Positions 33,060-41,217 are shown, counted from the stretch's first letter. The stretch is 42,937 bases of DNA from VRUE01 sp033856275 (GCA_033856275.1 JAWVFJ010000037.1:1-42937), one strand, 5' to 3'. The notes: a model not told the origin generated them from the sequence alone. A program made the numbers and translations.

Positions 33060-33736
33060 TGGCCACGGCCGAGCAGCGCCGCGAGGAACTGGTCGAACTC
33101 TTCAACGAAGTCAAGGGCTGCACGAAGTGCCCGCTGCACGAGACGAGGACGAAGGCCGTCTTCGGCTCAGGCGATGCCGACGCCGATCTGATGTTCGTCG
33201 GCGAGGCACCGGGCGCGGAAGAGGACCGGCAGGGCCTGCCGTTTGTCGGCCGTGCGGGGCAATTGCTCAACCAGATGCTGGAAGAGATCGGACTTTCGCG
33301 CGACGAGGTGTTCATCGCCAACGTGCTGAAGAGTCGTCCGCCCGGCAACCGGGATCCACAGCCATTGGAGATCGAAGCCTGCCGGCCGTATCTCTTCGAG
33401 CAGATCCGCTTGATCGAGCCAAAAGTGGTTTGCACTCTCGGCAACTTCGCCACCAAGCTGCTTACCGGCAATCCAACTGGGATCACCCGGGTGCGGGGTA
33501 CGCCGCAGGTCCACGTGTTGGGTGGCCGCACGGTGTTCCTGCTGCCGCTCTTCCATCCGGCAGCCGCACTGCGCACCCCTGCCGTGAAGGAAACCCTTCG
33601 CGGTGACCTCGCGACTCTGCCGGAGTTGCTCGCGAGCGCCGGTCCCGCATCGGCACCGGTGGAGGAGGAGATCGAGGAGGCACCGGTCCCCGGTCCGCCG
33701 CAGCCTGCCGAAGACCAACTCGACTTCTTCGGGTGA
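33059..33736 (+). CDS. Type-4 uracil-DNA glycosylase (Fe-S) with C-terminal clamp-binding-like motif
   Basis: Removes uracil from DNA. 225 residues. Four cysteines for a 4Fe-4S cluster: C21, C24 (KGCTKC), C108 (IEACRPY) and C125 (KVVCTLGNFA). The active-site loops are GEAPGAEEDRQGLPFVGRAG (near 48-67) and LFHPAAALR (H166), and ANVLKSRPPGNRDP is also conserved. A linker rich in Glu/Pro leads to the extreme C-terminus QLDFFG, where QLDFF (220-224) fits the bacterial sliding-clamp-binding pentapeptide QL(S/D)LF. Archaeal members use a PCNA motif in a comparable way. Starts inside the FmdB stop; tsaE overlaps its end. Confidence 0.93.
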   Translation: MATAEQRREELVELFNEVKGCTKCPLHETRTKAVFGSGDADADLMFVGEAPGAEEDRQGLPFVGRAGQLLNQMLEEIGLSRDEVFIANVLKSRPPGNRDPQPLEIEACRPYLFEQIRLIEPKVVCTLGNFATKLLTGNPTGITRVRGTPQVHVLGGRTVFLLPLFHPAAALRTPAVKETLRGDLATLPELLASAGPASAPVEEEIEEAPVPGPPQPAEDQLDFFG

Positions 33737-34164
33737 AGATCGCCAGCGAATCCGCCGCCGAGACGGAAGCGCTCGGCGCCGAACTGGCTGAGCGGCTCGG
33801 CCCCGGCAACGTAGTCGTCGTCAGCGGCGAGGTCGGCGCGGGCAAGACGACCTTGATCCGTGGCGCCTGCCGGGCGCTCGGCGTCGAGGAACCTGTCACA
33901 TCCCCCACCTTCACGATCGGGCAGCGCTACGAGGGAGGCCGATTGCCGATTGCCCACCTCGATCTCTATCGACTCGAAGACCTTGAAGGGGAGGATCCGG
34001 CGCTCCTCGACGACTACCTCGAGGACGACGGCGTTGCCTTCGTCGAGTGGCCGGGCGTGGCCGAGCCCCAGCTTGGTGGACGCCAGATCGTCGCCGTGCG
34101 CCTCGCCCATCGCGGCGGCGATCGGCGCGAGATTGAGATACCAGCCGCATCTGCCCGCAAATAG
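33733..34164 (+). CDS. tsaE: tRNA t6A biosynthesis ATPase TsaE
   Basis: ATPase of the complex that makes threonylcarbamoyl-adenosine at tRNA position 37. 143 residues. Walker A is VVSGEVGAGKTTLIRG, followed by SPTFTIGQRYEGG, then HLDLYRLEDLEGEDPALLDD and FVEWPGVAE, all diagnostic. GTG 33733 overlaps the glycosylase stop (GTGA). Partners tsaB and tsaD lie just downstream, separated from tsaE by a small secreted protein gene. Confidence 0.95.
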   Translation: MKIASESAAETEALGAELAERLGPGNVVVVSGEVGAGKTTLIRGACRALGVEEPVTSPTFTIGQRYEGGRLPIAHLDLYRLEDLEGEDPALLDDYLEDDGVAFVEWPGVAEPQLGGRQIVAVRLAHRGGDRREIEIPAASARK

Positions 34165-34235
34165 GCGTGTTTCCGATGGGGGACGGTGCATGTAGCATCG
34201 AACGAACGTCGAAACGCGAATTGGAGGGACGCCCG

Positions 34236-34610
34236 ATGAAGGGACTGAAGACGCTGGCCGCGATGCTGCTTGCGATGGCGCTGCTGGCAAGCGTGGCAAC
34301 AGCTACGGCGGGCGCGGCTGCGTACAAGCACTACGTCGCCTGTGGCGTCTCTCAGAACGCGAAGCCGGCACATAAGTGCCCGAAGAAAGGCAAAAAGGGC
34401 GCCTTCTTCAAAAGTCTCAAAGGTGACGTCAACTACAGCGTCTGCGTCAAGTTCCCGACCGGGAAAAACATTTGCGCGAAAGCGCAGCCAGCAACCCAGG
34501 GGACGCTCTACGTCAATAAGATCACCTCGAACATTCCCGGTAAGCACCGGGTGAGTTGGTTCGTCGAAGGCAAACGGGTGGGCTCCTTCGTCTTCAGGGT
34601 CACTGGCTGA
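34236..34610 (+). CDS. Small secreted Lys/Cys-rich protein of unknown function
   Basis: 124 residues. A signal peptide (MKGLKTLAAMLLAMALLAS to about residue 28) is followed by a basic mature domain with four cysteines (VACGVSQ, HKCPKKGKKG, YSVCVKF, NICAKA) and C-terminal beta strands (HRVSWFVEGKRVGSFVFRV). ATG 34236 has the ribosome site GGAGGG 7 nt upstream; starting further up would hide the signal peptide behind a polar leader. It sits between tsaE and tsaB, an odd place for an exported protein, in its own 71-nt upstream gap. Confidence 0.78.
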   Translation: MKGLKTLAAMLLAMALLASVATATAGAAAYKHYVACGVSQNAKPAHKCPKKGKKGAFFKSLKGDVNYSVCVKFPTGKNICAKAQPATQGTLYVNKITSNIPGKHRVSWFVEGKRVGSFVFRVTG

Positions 34611-34611
34611 T

Positions 34612-35370
34612 CTGGGCGCCCAGGAGAAGGCGGTTGTCGGCTTTGATACGGCAACCGCGGATACCGCCGTTTGCGCAACACGCGGCGGTGGGGTGCTGTA
34701 CGAGGAGCGGCTAGGGCGAGCTGCCGATGGCAGCCCGCGCCATTCGACCGCGCTGCTTGCCGAGATTGAGCGCGCAGTCGCGGCGAGCGGTGGTTGGGAC
34801 CGGGTCGGCCAGATCGCGGTGGGGCGGGGACCGGGGTCCTTCGTCGGAATTCGCATCGGCCTGGCGACCGCGCGCGGACTGGTGACGAGTACCGGCTTGC
34901 CCGTCGCCGGCGTCTGTACGCTCGATGCGCTCGGGCTTGCCATGACCCAGCAAGCAGCTTCCCCCGCTGTTCCTTCGGCTCCAAATGGGCGGCAAGGGAG
35001 CAGCGGAAGCTTGGCGGTGCTGGACGCGCGGCGGGACGAAGTCTTTGCTGCGCTCTACTCACCGCAGGGACAGCGGCTCTGGGAGCCGCTGGTCTCGTCT
35101 CCGCGGGCGCTCGCCGAGCGACTCGCCGAGCTACCCTCGCCGCTGCTGGCGGCCGGATCGGGCGCGGTACGATTTCGTGATGAGCTGGCAAGTCGGGACG
35201 TCGAGGTTCCCGACGACGATGACCCAATCCACCGCGTCGCCGCACGGCACGTCTGTGCCCTCGCGGAGGTTGACGTGGATGGCGCTGGGATGGCTCTCGA
35301 GCCGATTTACCTGAGACTTCCCGATGCGCAGCGATGGCGTGAACGAGACGATTCCAAGAGAGCAGACTGA
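34612..35370 (+). CDS. tsaB: tRNA t6A biosynthesis protein TsaB, start codon unclear
   Basis: Inactive ASKHA-fold partner of TsaD. About 252 residues. The N-terminal phosphate-loop strand VVGFDTATADTAVCATRGGG begins at 34633; RHSTALLAEIERAV, VGRGPGSFVGIRIGLATARG and LAVLDARRDEVFAALY follow, all family features. No ATG, GTG or TTG exists in frame before that strand: the frame is open back to a stop at 34552, with only CTG at 34603 and 34612. A Shine-Dalgarno-like AGGAG at 34622-34626 would point to GTT at 34633. The first canonical start, GTG 34693, would delete the conserved strand. CTG 34612 is used here with low certainty. Confidence 0.85.
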   Translation: MGAQEKAVVGFDTATADTAVCATRGGGVLYEERLGRAADGSPRHSTALLAEIERAVAASGGWDRVGQIAVGRGPGSFVGIRIGLATARGLVTSTGLPVAGVCTLDALGLAMTQQAASPAVPSAPNGRQGSSGSLAVLDARRDEVFAALYSPQGQRLWEPLVSSPRALAERLAELPSPLLAAGSGAVRFRDELASRDVEVPDDDDPIHRVAARHVCALAEVDVDGAGMALEPIYLRLPDAQRWRERDDSKRAD

Positions 35371-35809
35371 GGCGGCGGGCACAGGCGCGATCAGGCGCCT
35401 TGCCTACAGCGACCTACCGGCCGTGATCTCGATCGAGCGGCGCTCGTTTCCGACGCCGTGGTCGCTGGCGATGTTTGTGCTCGAGCTCTCCAAGCCGTCT
35501 GGCATTTGCCTTGCCGCAACTGAGGGCGATGATCTGCTCGGCTACCTGGTCTGCTCGCGCTACGACCAGGTCTGGCATCTGATGAACGTCGCCGTCGCAC
35601 CGGAGCACCGTCGTCGCGGTGTTGCCCGCCAGTTGATCGCCAAGCTGGTCGAGGAGGGAGGCGGCAGCCTGCCTTTCACACTCGAGGTGCGGGTCTCCAA
35701 TCAGCCGGCGATCACGATGTATGAGCGTCTCGGTTTCCGCTCCGCCGGCGTGCGTCCTCGCTACTACCAGGACAACAGCGAGGACGCGCTGATCATGTGG
35801 CTGGACTAA
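35324..35809 (+). CDS. rimI: Ribosomal-protein-S18-alanine N-acetyltransferase-like GNAT
   Basis: 161 residues, GNAT fold. The acetyl-CoA pyrophosphate loop is VAPEHRRRGVARQLIAKL, preceded by YDQVWHLMNVAV and followed by LEVRVSNQPAITMYERLGFR and RPRYYQDNSEDALIMWL, the RimI signature. ATG 35324 overlaps the tsaB end by 47 nt; the domain itself begins at about residue 22 (AIRRLAYSDLPAVISIERRS), so a later start is possible. Position between tsaB and tsaD is standard in actinobacteria. Confidence 0.93.
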   Translation: MRSDGVNETIPREQTEAAGTGAIRRLAYSDLPAVISIERRSFPTPWSLAMFVLELSKPSGICLAATEGDDLLGYLVCSRYDQVWHLMNVAVAPEHRRRGVARQLIAKLVEEGGGSLPFTLEVRVSNQPAITMYERLGFRSAGVRPRYYQDNSEDALIMWLD

Positions 35810-36816
35810 GCCCGATCCTCGCCATAGAGACGTCCTGCGACGACACTTGCGCGGCCGTGCTGGACGGCCCGCGAATTCTCTCCAACGTGATCTCTTCGCA
35901 GGCTGCCGCCCATGCCCAGTTCGGCGGGGTCGTGCCTGAGGTTGCCTCGCGCCACCACCTCGAGCTGGCAGTGCCGGTGGTGGAGGCGGCGCTTAGTGAA
36001 GCGACGACGACGCTCGATCGGATCGAGGCGGTCGCGGTCACCGTTGGCCCCGGCTTGATCGGTGCGCTCCTCGTCGGCGTCAGCACGGCGAAGGCAATCG
36101 CGGCGCCGCGTCGGTTGCCGCTGATTCCCGTCGACCACCTGCAGGGTCACGTCGCCGCCAACTTCCTCGAGCCCGAAACGCTGGAGCCGCCGTTTCTCTG
36201 CTTGATCGCGAGCGGTGGACACACCCTGCTGGCGGGCGTACGCGGCCACCTCGGCTACGAGCTGCTCGGGCAGACCCTCGATGACGCCGCCGGTGAGGCG
36301 TTTGACAAGGTGGCGCGCCTGCTCGGCCTCGGCTATCCGGGTGGGCCGGCGTTGGAAAAGCTGGCCAGTGAGGGGGATCCCGACGCCTTCGAGATGCCGC
36401 TGGCGATGCGCCGCGATCCCGGCCTCGACTTCAGCTTCAGTGGCCTCAAGACGGCGTTGGTCTACCTCTGCCGCGACCTTGGTCCCGAACAGGTGACGGC
36501 GCGCCGCGCCGATCTCGCTGCAAGCTTCCAGGCAGCCGCCGTCGGCCAGCTCGTCGCCAAGCTGGAACGAGCACTGAAAAAGGAGAAGTGGAAGGCGGTC
36601 GCGCTGGGCGGCGGCGTCGCCGCCAACGGGCCGCTGCGAGAGGCGGTTGCGACCCTCTGCGAGCAGCGCGGCGTCAGGCTCAAGCTGGCGCCGCTTGCGC
36701 TCTGTACCGACAACGCAGCGATGATCGGCTCCGCCGCTCGTTTTGTCGACCCGATCTCGTATCCCGACTACCTCGCCTACGACGCCTTTGCCACTTCCAA
36801 GCGGGCCGCCGCATGA
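35797..36816 (+). CDS. tsaD: tRNA N6-adenosine threonylcarbamoyltransferase TsaD
   Basis: Catalytic subunit of t6A synthesis. 339 residues. ASKHA motif ILAIETSCDDTCAAV, then GGVVPEVASRHHLE containing the metal-binding His residues, VTVGPGLIGALLVGVSTAKA, ASGGHTLL, GEAFDKVARLLGLGYPGGP and ALGGGVAANGPLRE. GTG 35797 overlaps the rimI end by 13 nt, and the next gene overlaps its stop (ATGA). Confidence 0.97.
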   Translation: MAGLSPILAIETSCDDTCAAVLDGPRILSNVISSQAAAHAQFGGVVPEVASRHHLELAVPVVEAALSEATTTLDRIEAVAVTVGPGLIGALLVGVSTAKAIAAPRRLPLIPVDHLQGHVAANFLEPETLEPPFLCLIASGGHTLLAGVRGHLGYELLGQTLDDAAGEAFDKVARLLGLGYPGGPALEKLASEGDPDAFEMPLAMRRDPGLDFSFSGLKTALVYLCRDLGPEQVTARRADLAASFQAAAVGQLVAKLERALKKEKWKAVALGGGVAANGPLREAVATLCEQRGVRLKLAPLALCTDNAAMIGSAARFVDPISYPDYLAYDAFATSKRAAA

Positions 36817-37061
36817 GCTTGGTCACGGTCTACTCCCGGCCTGGTTGTCACCTCTGCGACGAGGCGATCGACGCGCTCGTCGCCCTGCATGGGAAGGGCT
36901 ACCGCTTCGAGCTGCACGAGGTCGATATCGAGAGCGAGGAGCTCTTGCTCCGGCGCCTGCTGGAGAAGATCCCAGTGGTCGAGATCGATGGCGAGGTGGT
37001 GTCCGAGCTGATCCTCGACGAGGTCGCGGTGCGGGCAAGGCTCGATACTGTGGGGGCGTGA
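36813..37061 (+). CDS. Glutaredoxin-family protein
   Basis: 82 residues: VTVYSRPGCHLCDEAIDALV with the redox motif CHLC at 12-15, then EVDIESEELLLRRLLEKIPV and VEIDGEVVSELILDEVAVR. This is the short DUF836/glutaredoxin-like form common in actinobacteria. It overlaps tsaD and rex by 4 nt at each end (ATGA and GTGA). Next to the NADH sensor Rex it likely belongs to redox homeostasis. Confidence 0.9.
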   Translation: MSLVTVYSRPGCHLCDEAIDALVALHGKGYRFELHEVDIESEELLLRRLLEKIPVVEIDGEVVSELILDEVAVRARLDTVGA

Positions 37062-37726
37062 GTGCCTTGATCGAAGAGCAGGAGCCGGCAAACGGGCTGA
37101 TCGTCGACGGTGAGCGGCTTTCGCTCGGGGTCGCGGCGCGGCTCTCCCGCTATCTCCAAGTCCTCACCCAGGCCCGCAAGATGGGCCGGGAAACGATCTC
37201 CTCGCAGGAACTTTCCGAGTACACCCACATCAACCCGACTCAGATCCGCCGCGATCTCTCCGGTTTCGGCAAGTTCGGCAAGCGCGGCGTCGGCTACAAC
37301 GTCGAGTCGCTGGTGGCGGAGATCCGCAAGATCCTGCGTACCTCGGGGCAGCACAACATCGCCCTCTTCGGCGCCGGCAACCTCGGTCAGGCGATCGCCA
37401 GCTCCGACATCTTCGCCGACCACGGCTTCCAGATCGTCGCCATGTTCGACGTCAACAGCGAGGTCGTCGGCAGCGAGGTCGGCAACCTGCGCGTGCGCGA
37501 CTTCGGCGAGTTGGAGTCGGTCGTCGCCGCGCAGGAGATCGTCGTCGGTGTCCTCGCGGTTCCCGCGGCGGCCGCTCAGTCCGTGGCGGATCGTCTTGTC
37601 GATGCAGGCGTGAAGATCATCTTCAACTACTCCGAGCAGCTGCTGCAGGTGCCGCCGGAGGTGACGGTCCACACCTCGAGCCCCGCCGTCGACCTGCTCT
37701 ACGCGCTCTACTTCTATCTGACCTAA
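37058..37726 (+). CDS. rex: Redox-sensing transcriptional repressor Rex
   Basis: Senses the NADH/NAD ratio and represses respiration or fermentation genes. 222 residues. The winged helix spans about 23-80 (AARLSRYLQVLTQARKMGRE, then TISSQELSEYTHINPTQIRR and DLSGFGKFGKRGVGY). The Rossmann NADH domain starts at IALFGAGNLGQAIASS, then the swapped C-terminal helix. GTG 37058 overlaps the glutaredoxin stop. No Rex operator with the usual TTGTGAA-type half sites was found upstream in this operon by eye. Confidence 0.96.
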   Translation: MSALIEEQEPANGLIVDGERLSLGVAARLSRYLQVLTQARKMGRETISSQELSEYTHINPTQIRRDLSGFGKFGKRGVGYNVESLVAEIRKILRTSGQHNIALFGAGNLGQAIASSDIFADHGFQIVAMFDVNSEVVGSEVGNLRVRDFGELESVVAAQEIVVGVLAVPAAAAQSVADRLVDAGVKIIFNYSEQLLQVPPEVTVHTSSPAVDLLYALYFYLT

Positions 37727-37737
37727 GAGCTGAAACC

Positions 37738-38904
37738 TTGTCCCTGGACCTCGATCGCGCTCGAGAGACGTTCGAGTCCTCCACCGACTTCACGATCGGC
37801 CTGGAGGAGGAGTTCGCGATCCTCGAGCCGGCGACGCTGGAACTCGAGCATCGCTTCGAGGACGTTTACGCGGCGTGCCAAGCGGACGAGGTACTGGCCG
37901 ACTCGGCTGCCGGTGAGCTGATCGCCGCGGAGATCGAGATCCGCTCCGGCAGGGCGGAGAGCTTCGCCGAGGCCGTGGCGCAGCAGCGTCAGCGACGCAG
38001 CCGACTATTCGGCCTCGTCGAGGGGATGGGCCTGGGACTTGGGGCGATGGGGACCCACCCCTGGGCGAACTACCTCGACCAGCGGATCATCGATACGCCG
38101 CACTACAACCGCCTGCGGCACGAACTTGGCTGGGTTGCCCAGCGCAACAACACCTGGAGCATGCACGTGCACATGGGGGTGCGTGGTGCCGATCGAGCGA
38201 TCGCCGTCTGCGACTGGCTGCGGGAGCTGCTGCCGTTGCTGCTCGCCGTTTCGGCCAACTCACCCTTTCTCGACCACCGCGACAGCGGCCTGCACACGGT
38301 GCGCACGGAGATCTTCACCCGCACCTTCCCGCGCTGCGGCGTTCCCAGCCCGTTCGTCGACTGGGCGGGCTATGCCGATTTCGTCGGCCTGCTGGAGCGC
38401 ACCGGTTCGGTGGTGGAGTCGACGCAACTCTGGTGGAGCGTGCGCCCGCATCACGCCTTCGGCACCGTCGAGGTGCGGATCTGCGATGCGCAGACGCGTG
38501 GCGAGGAGTCCTTTGCGCTCGCCGGTCTGATCGCCGCTGCGATTGCTCAGACCGCACTCGAATACGACGAGCACGGCTACGATGGCGCCGGCACGCCGCT
38601 GCGCGATCGCGAGATCGAGGAGAACCTCTGGCGGGCGATCCGTTACGGGATGAGCGGCCGCCTGATCGACTTCCGCCGCGGCGTGCAGATCGAGGCGGCA
38701 GCCGCCCTCGATGAGCTGCTTGCCTGGACCGAGCCGGCCCGCACGCAGTTGGGCATCGACGTCGACCTTCCTGCCCGTAACGGCGCCCAGCGGGCTCGTG
38801 AGGCGCTCGATGCCGGCATTGCGATCGGGGACGTCTACCGCGACGCGGTAGCTGAGACCAAACGCACCTACACGGCCGCCCCGCAAGGGGCGGAATCGGC
38901 GTAG
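37738..38904 (+). CDS. Carboxylate-amine ligase of the GCS2/YbdK family
   Basis: 388 residues. ATP-dependent glutamate-cysteine-ligase-like fold: DFTIGLEEEFAILEPATLEL, GELIAAEIEIRSGRAESFAE, GMGLGLGAMGTHPWANYLDQ, WSMHVHMGVRGADRAI, SANSPFLDHRDSGLHTVRTE and FGTVEVRICDAQT. Members make gamma-glutamyl-type amide bonds, sometimes with cysteine; actinobacteria that use mycothiol often carry such enzymes with unknown substrates. TTG 37738 starts 11 nt after rex. Confidence 0.92.
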   Translation: MSLDLDRARETFESSTDFTIGLEEEFAILEPATLELEHRFEDVYAACQADEVLADSAAGELIAAEIEIRSGRAESFAEAVAQQRQRRSRLFGLVEGMGLGLGAMGTHPWANYLDQRIIDTPHYNRLRHELGWVAQRNNTWSMHVHMGVRGADRAIAVCDWLRELLPLLLAVSANSPFLDHRDSGLHTVRTEIFTRTFPRCGVPSPFVDWAGYADFVGLLERTGSVVESTQLWWSVRPHHAFGTVEVRICDAQTRGEESFALAGLIAAAIAQTALEYDEHGYDGAGTPLRDREIEENLWRAIRYGMSGRLIDFRRGVQIEAAAALDELLAWTEPARTQLGIDVDLPARNGAQRAREALDAGIAIGDVYRDAVAETKRTYTAAPQGAESA

Positions 38905-38934
38905 GCGGCTCTGCGAGCGCGTTCGCCGCTCGCA

Positions 38935-38973
38935 TATATAGACTCCCGCGCCGCTTAGAAACCAGCCGGAGGA
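38935..38973 (+). promoter_or_regulatory. Putative -10 box and strong ribosome site upstream of hppA
   Basis: TATATA at 38935-38940 is the only A+T-rich hexamer in the gap and is a plausible -10 element; no good -35 is visible. GGAGG lies near 38970, correctly spaced from the TTG start at 38980. Together they explain strong expression despite the weak start codon. Confidence 0.45.
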
Positions 38974-38979
38974 CCTAAC

Positions 38980-41067
38980 TTGACCAGCTTTTTGACCGAC
39001 TACGGAGTCGTCGTCGCACTCGTCTGCGCCGGGGCGGCTGTTGTCTACGGACTAATCATCACTCAGCGCCTGCTGAAGAAGTCGCCAGGCAACGAGCGCA
39101 TGCAGGAAATCTCAGGGGCGGTGCAAGAAGGCGCACAGGCCTACCTCAACCGCCAGTACACGATCATCGCCGCGGTCGCCGTGCCGATCGCGATCGTGCT
39201 CTGGCTCCTGCAGGACTACAAGACGGCGATCGGATTCGTCTTCGGCGGCATCCTCTCCGGCTCGGCCGGTTTCATCGGCATGAACCTCTCGGTGCGCGCC
39301 AATTCGCGCGTCGCCGAGGCGGCCCGCGGCGGTGTGCCGCCGGCACTCGACGTCGCCTTCAAGGGCGGCTCGGTCACCGGCATGCTCGTCGTCGGCCTGG
39401 CGCTGCTCGGTGTTGCCGGCTACTACGGCATCCTCGTGATCACCGGCAGCAGCGACAAGGAGGCGGTCGACGCTCTCGTCGGCCTGGGCTTCGGCGGTTC
39501 GCTGATCTCGGTCTTCGCCCGCCTCGGCGGCGGTATCTTCACCAAGGCCGCCGACGTCGGCGCCGACCTGGTCGGCAAGGTCGAGGCGGGAATACCGGAG
39601 GACGACCCGCGCAACCCGGCGGTGATCGCCGACAACGTCGGCGACAACGTCGGCGACTGCGCCGGCATGGCCGCGGACCTCTTCGAGACCTACGCGGTCA
39701 CCTCGGTCGCCGTGATGCTGCTCGGCGTCCTCACCTTCACCGGCGCGGGCGGGGAATTCGCCCGCGAGGTCGCGATCTACCCGCTGGTGATCGGCGGCGT
39801 CGCGATCATCGCCTCGATCATCGGGGCGCTGCTGGTGCGAACCAAAACGGACCGGGTCGAGGGAGCGCTCTACACGGGCGTGATCGCCGCAGGAATCCTC
39901 TCGATCGCCGCCTTCTACCCAATCACCGACTGGCTGATGAGCGATGCGGTGCGGCTCGGCCTCAGCGCCGGCGCCGATGCCGTCACCACCACGGATCTCT
40001 GGCTCTGCGCCGTGATCGGGGTTGCTGTCACTGCGCTGCTCTTCGTGATCACCGAATTTTATACGTCGACCCGTTTCCGCCCGGTGAAGTCGATCGCCCA
40101 GGCATCGGAGACCGGTCACGCCACCAACATCATTCAGGGGCTGGCCCAGGGCTTCCAGTCGACCGCCGCCCCGGCGCTGGTGATCGCGCTGGCGATCCTC
40201 GCCGCAAACGAGCTGGCCGGCATCTACGGCATCGGCATCGCCGTGATGGGGCAGCTCTCGCTCTGCGGTCTGATCGTCGCCCTCGACGCCTTCGGGCCGA
40301 TCACCGACAACGCCGGCGGCATCGCCGAGATGGCGGATCTGCCGGAGGAGGTGCGCGCGGTTACCGATCCGCTCGACGCGGTCGGCAACACCACCAAGGC
40401 AGTGACCAAGGGCTACGCGATCGGCTCGGCTGCACTGGCGGCCCTGGTGCTGTTCGCCGCTTTCAAGAGCGAATTGGCGGACGAGGCGCCGGCAGGGTTT
40501 GACCTCAACAGCCTCTTCAACCTCTCGAGCCCCGACGTGCTGATCGGGCTAATCATCGGCGGCATGATGGTCTACCTCTTCGCCGCCTTTGCGATCGAGG
40601 CGGTCGGCCGCGCCGGCGGCCAGGTGGTCGAACAGGTCCGCGAGCAGTTCCGCGAGCACCCCGGGATCATGGAGGGCACCGAAAAGCCCGACTACGCCAA
40701 GACGGTCAGCATCGTCACCCTGGCGGCGCAGAAGGAGATGATCCTTCCCTCGCTGATCCCGATCGTCGTTCCGGTCGTCGTCGGCCTGCTCAGCGTCGAT
40801 GCGCTCGGCGGCCTCTTGATCGGCGTCATCGTCGTCGGCCTCTTCGCCGCGATCTCGATGACCGCCGGCGGCGGTGCCTGGGACAACGCCAAGAAGCTGA
40901 TCGAGGACGGCGCCCACGGCGGCAAGGGCTCCGAGGCCCACGCCGCCTCGGTCACCGGCGACACCGTCGGCGATCCCTACAAGGACACCGCTGGCCCCGC
41001 GATCAACCCGATGATCAAGGTCGCCAACATCGTCGCGATCCTGATCATCCCGATCGTCCACTTTTAA
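38980..41067 (+). CDS. hppA: Membrane-bound proton-pumping pyrophosphatase, K+-independent type
   Basis: Couples pyrophosphate hydrolysis to H+ transport. 695 residues with about 16 membrane helices. Catalytic loops: FKGGSVTGMLVVG, GGGIFTKAADVGADLVGKVE, DDPRNPAVIADNVGDNVGDC, and near the C-terminus GGAWDNAKKLIEDGAHGGKG and DTVGDPYKDTAGPAINPM. The motif GNTTKAVTKGYAIGS has Lys (residue 473) where K+-dependent enzymes have Ala, so this is the K+-independent class. TTG start with a good upstream ribosome site. Confidence 0.97.
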   Translation: MTSFLTDYGVVVALVCAGAAVVYGLIITQRLLKKSPGNERMQEISGAVQEGAQAYLNRQYTIIAAVAVPIAIVLWLLQDYKTAIGFVFGGILSGSAGFIGMNLSVRANSRVAEAARGGVPPALDVAFKGGSVTGMLVVGLALLGVAGYYGILVITGSSDKEAVDALVGLGFGGSLISVFARLGGGIFTKAADVGADLVGKVEAGIPEDDPRNPAVIADNVGDNVGDCAGMAADLFETYAVTSVAVMLLGVLTFTGAGGEFAREVAIYPLVIGGVAIIASIIGALLVRTKTDRVEGALYTGVIAAGILSIAAFYPITDWLMSDAVRLGLSAGADAVTTTDLWLCAVIGVAVTALLFVITEFYTSTRFRPVKSIAQASETGHATNIIQGLAQGFQSTAAPALVIALAILAANELAGIYGIGIAVMGQLSLCGLIVALDAFGPITDNAGGIAEMADLPEEVRAVTDPLDAVGNTTKAVTKGYAIGSAALAALVLFAAFKSELADEAPAGFDLNSLFNLSSPDVLIGLIIGGMMVYLFAAFAIEAVGRAGGQVVEQVREQFREHPGIMEGTEKPDYAKTVSIVTLAAQKEMILPSLIPIVVPVVVGLLSVDALGGLLIGVIVVGLFAAISMTAGGGAWDNAKKLIEDGAHGGKGSEAHAASVTGDTVGDPYKDTAGPAINPMIKVANIVAILIIPIVHF

Positions 41068-41085
41068 CCGAAAATCCGTGTAGTG

Positions 41086-41167
41086 GAGAGGGGCCGGGCA
41101 CCCCTCCTCAAAACGCTCGGCGGGAGCCTCGCTGGAGTGTTTTGAGGAGGGGCGCCCGGCCCCTCTC
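41086..41167. terminator. Very long hairpin between convergent hppA and GNAT genes
   Basis: Arms 41086-41118 and 41135-41167 pair over 33 positions with one mismatch and one G-T pair, around a 16-nt loop. The outer 14 bp are GC-rich (GAGAGGGGCCGGGC), the inner arm carries CCTCAAAAC opposite GTTTTGAGG. It starts 19 nt after the hppA stop and ends 51 nt before the stop of the convergent gene, so a two-way terminator is the natural reading. There is no free U tract outside the stem; the T run is inside it. Confidence 0.75.
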
Positions 41168-41217
41168 GCGACACAGAGTTTGATTCGAGGCGTCCCCCGA
41201 CCGGGGAGGCCCGGCGC

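Noticed and set aside
34693..35370. tsaB starting at GTG 34693
   Set aside because: This would delete the conserved first strand and DTxTA motif; the upstream frame clearly encodes them.
41086..41167. CRISPR or insertion-sequence end
   Set aside because: A single hairpin with no repeat-spacer array, no target duplication and no transposase gene nearby.
41168..41217. tRNA-like sequence after the long hairpin (GTTTGATTCGAGGC)
   Set aside because: Resembles a T-arm only superficially; no acceptor or anticodon stem can be formed around it.
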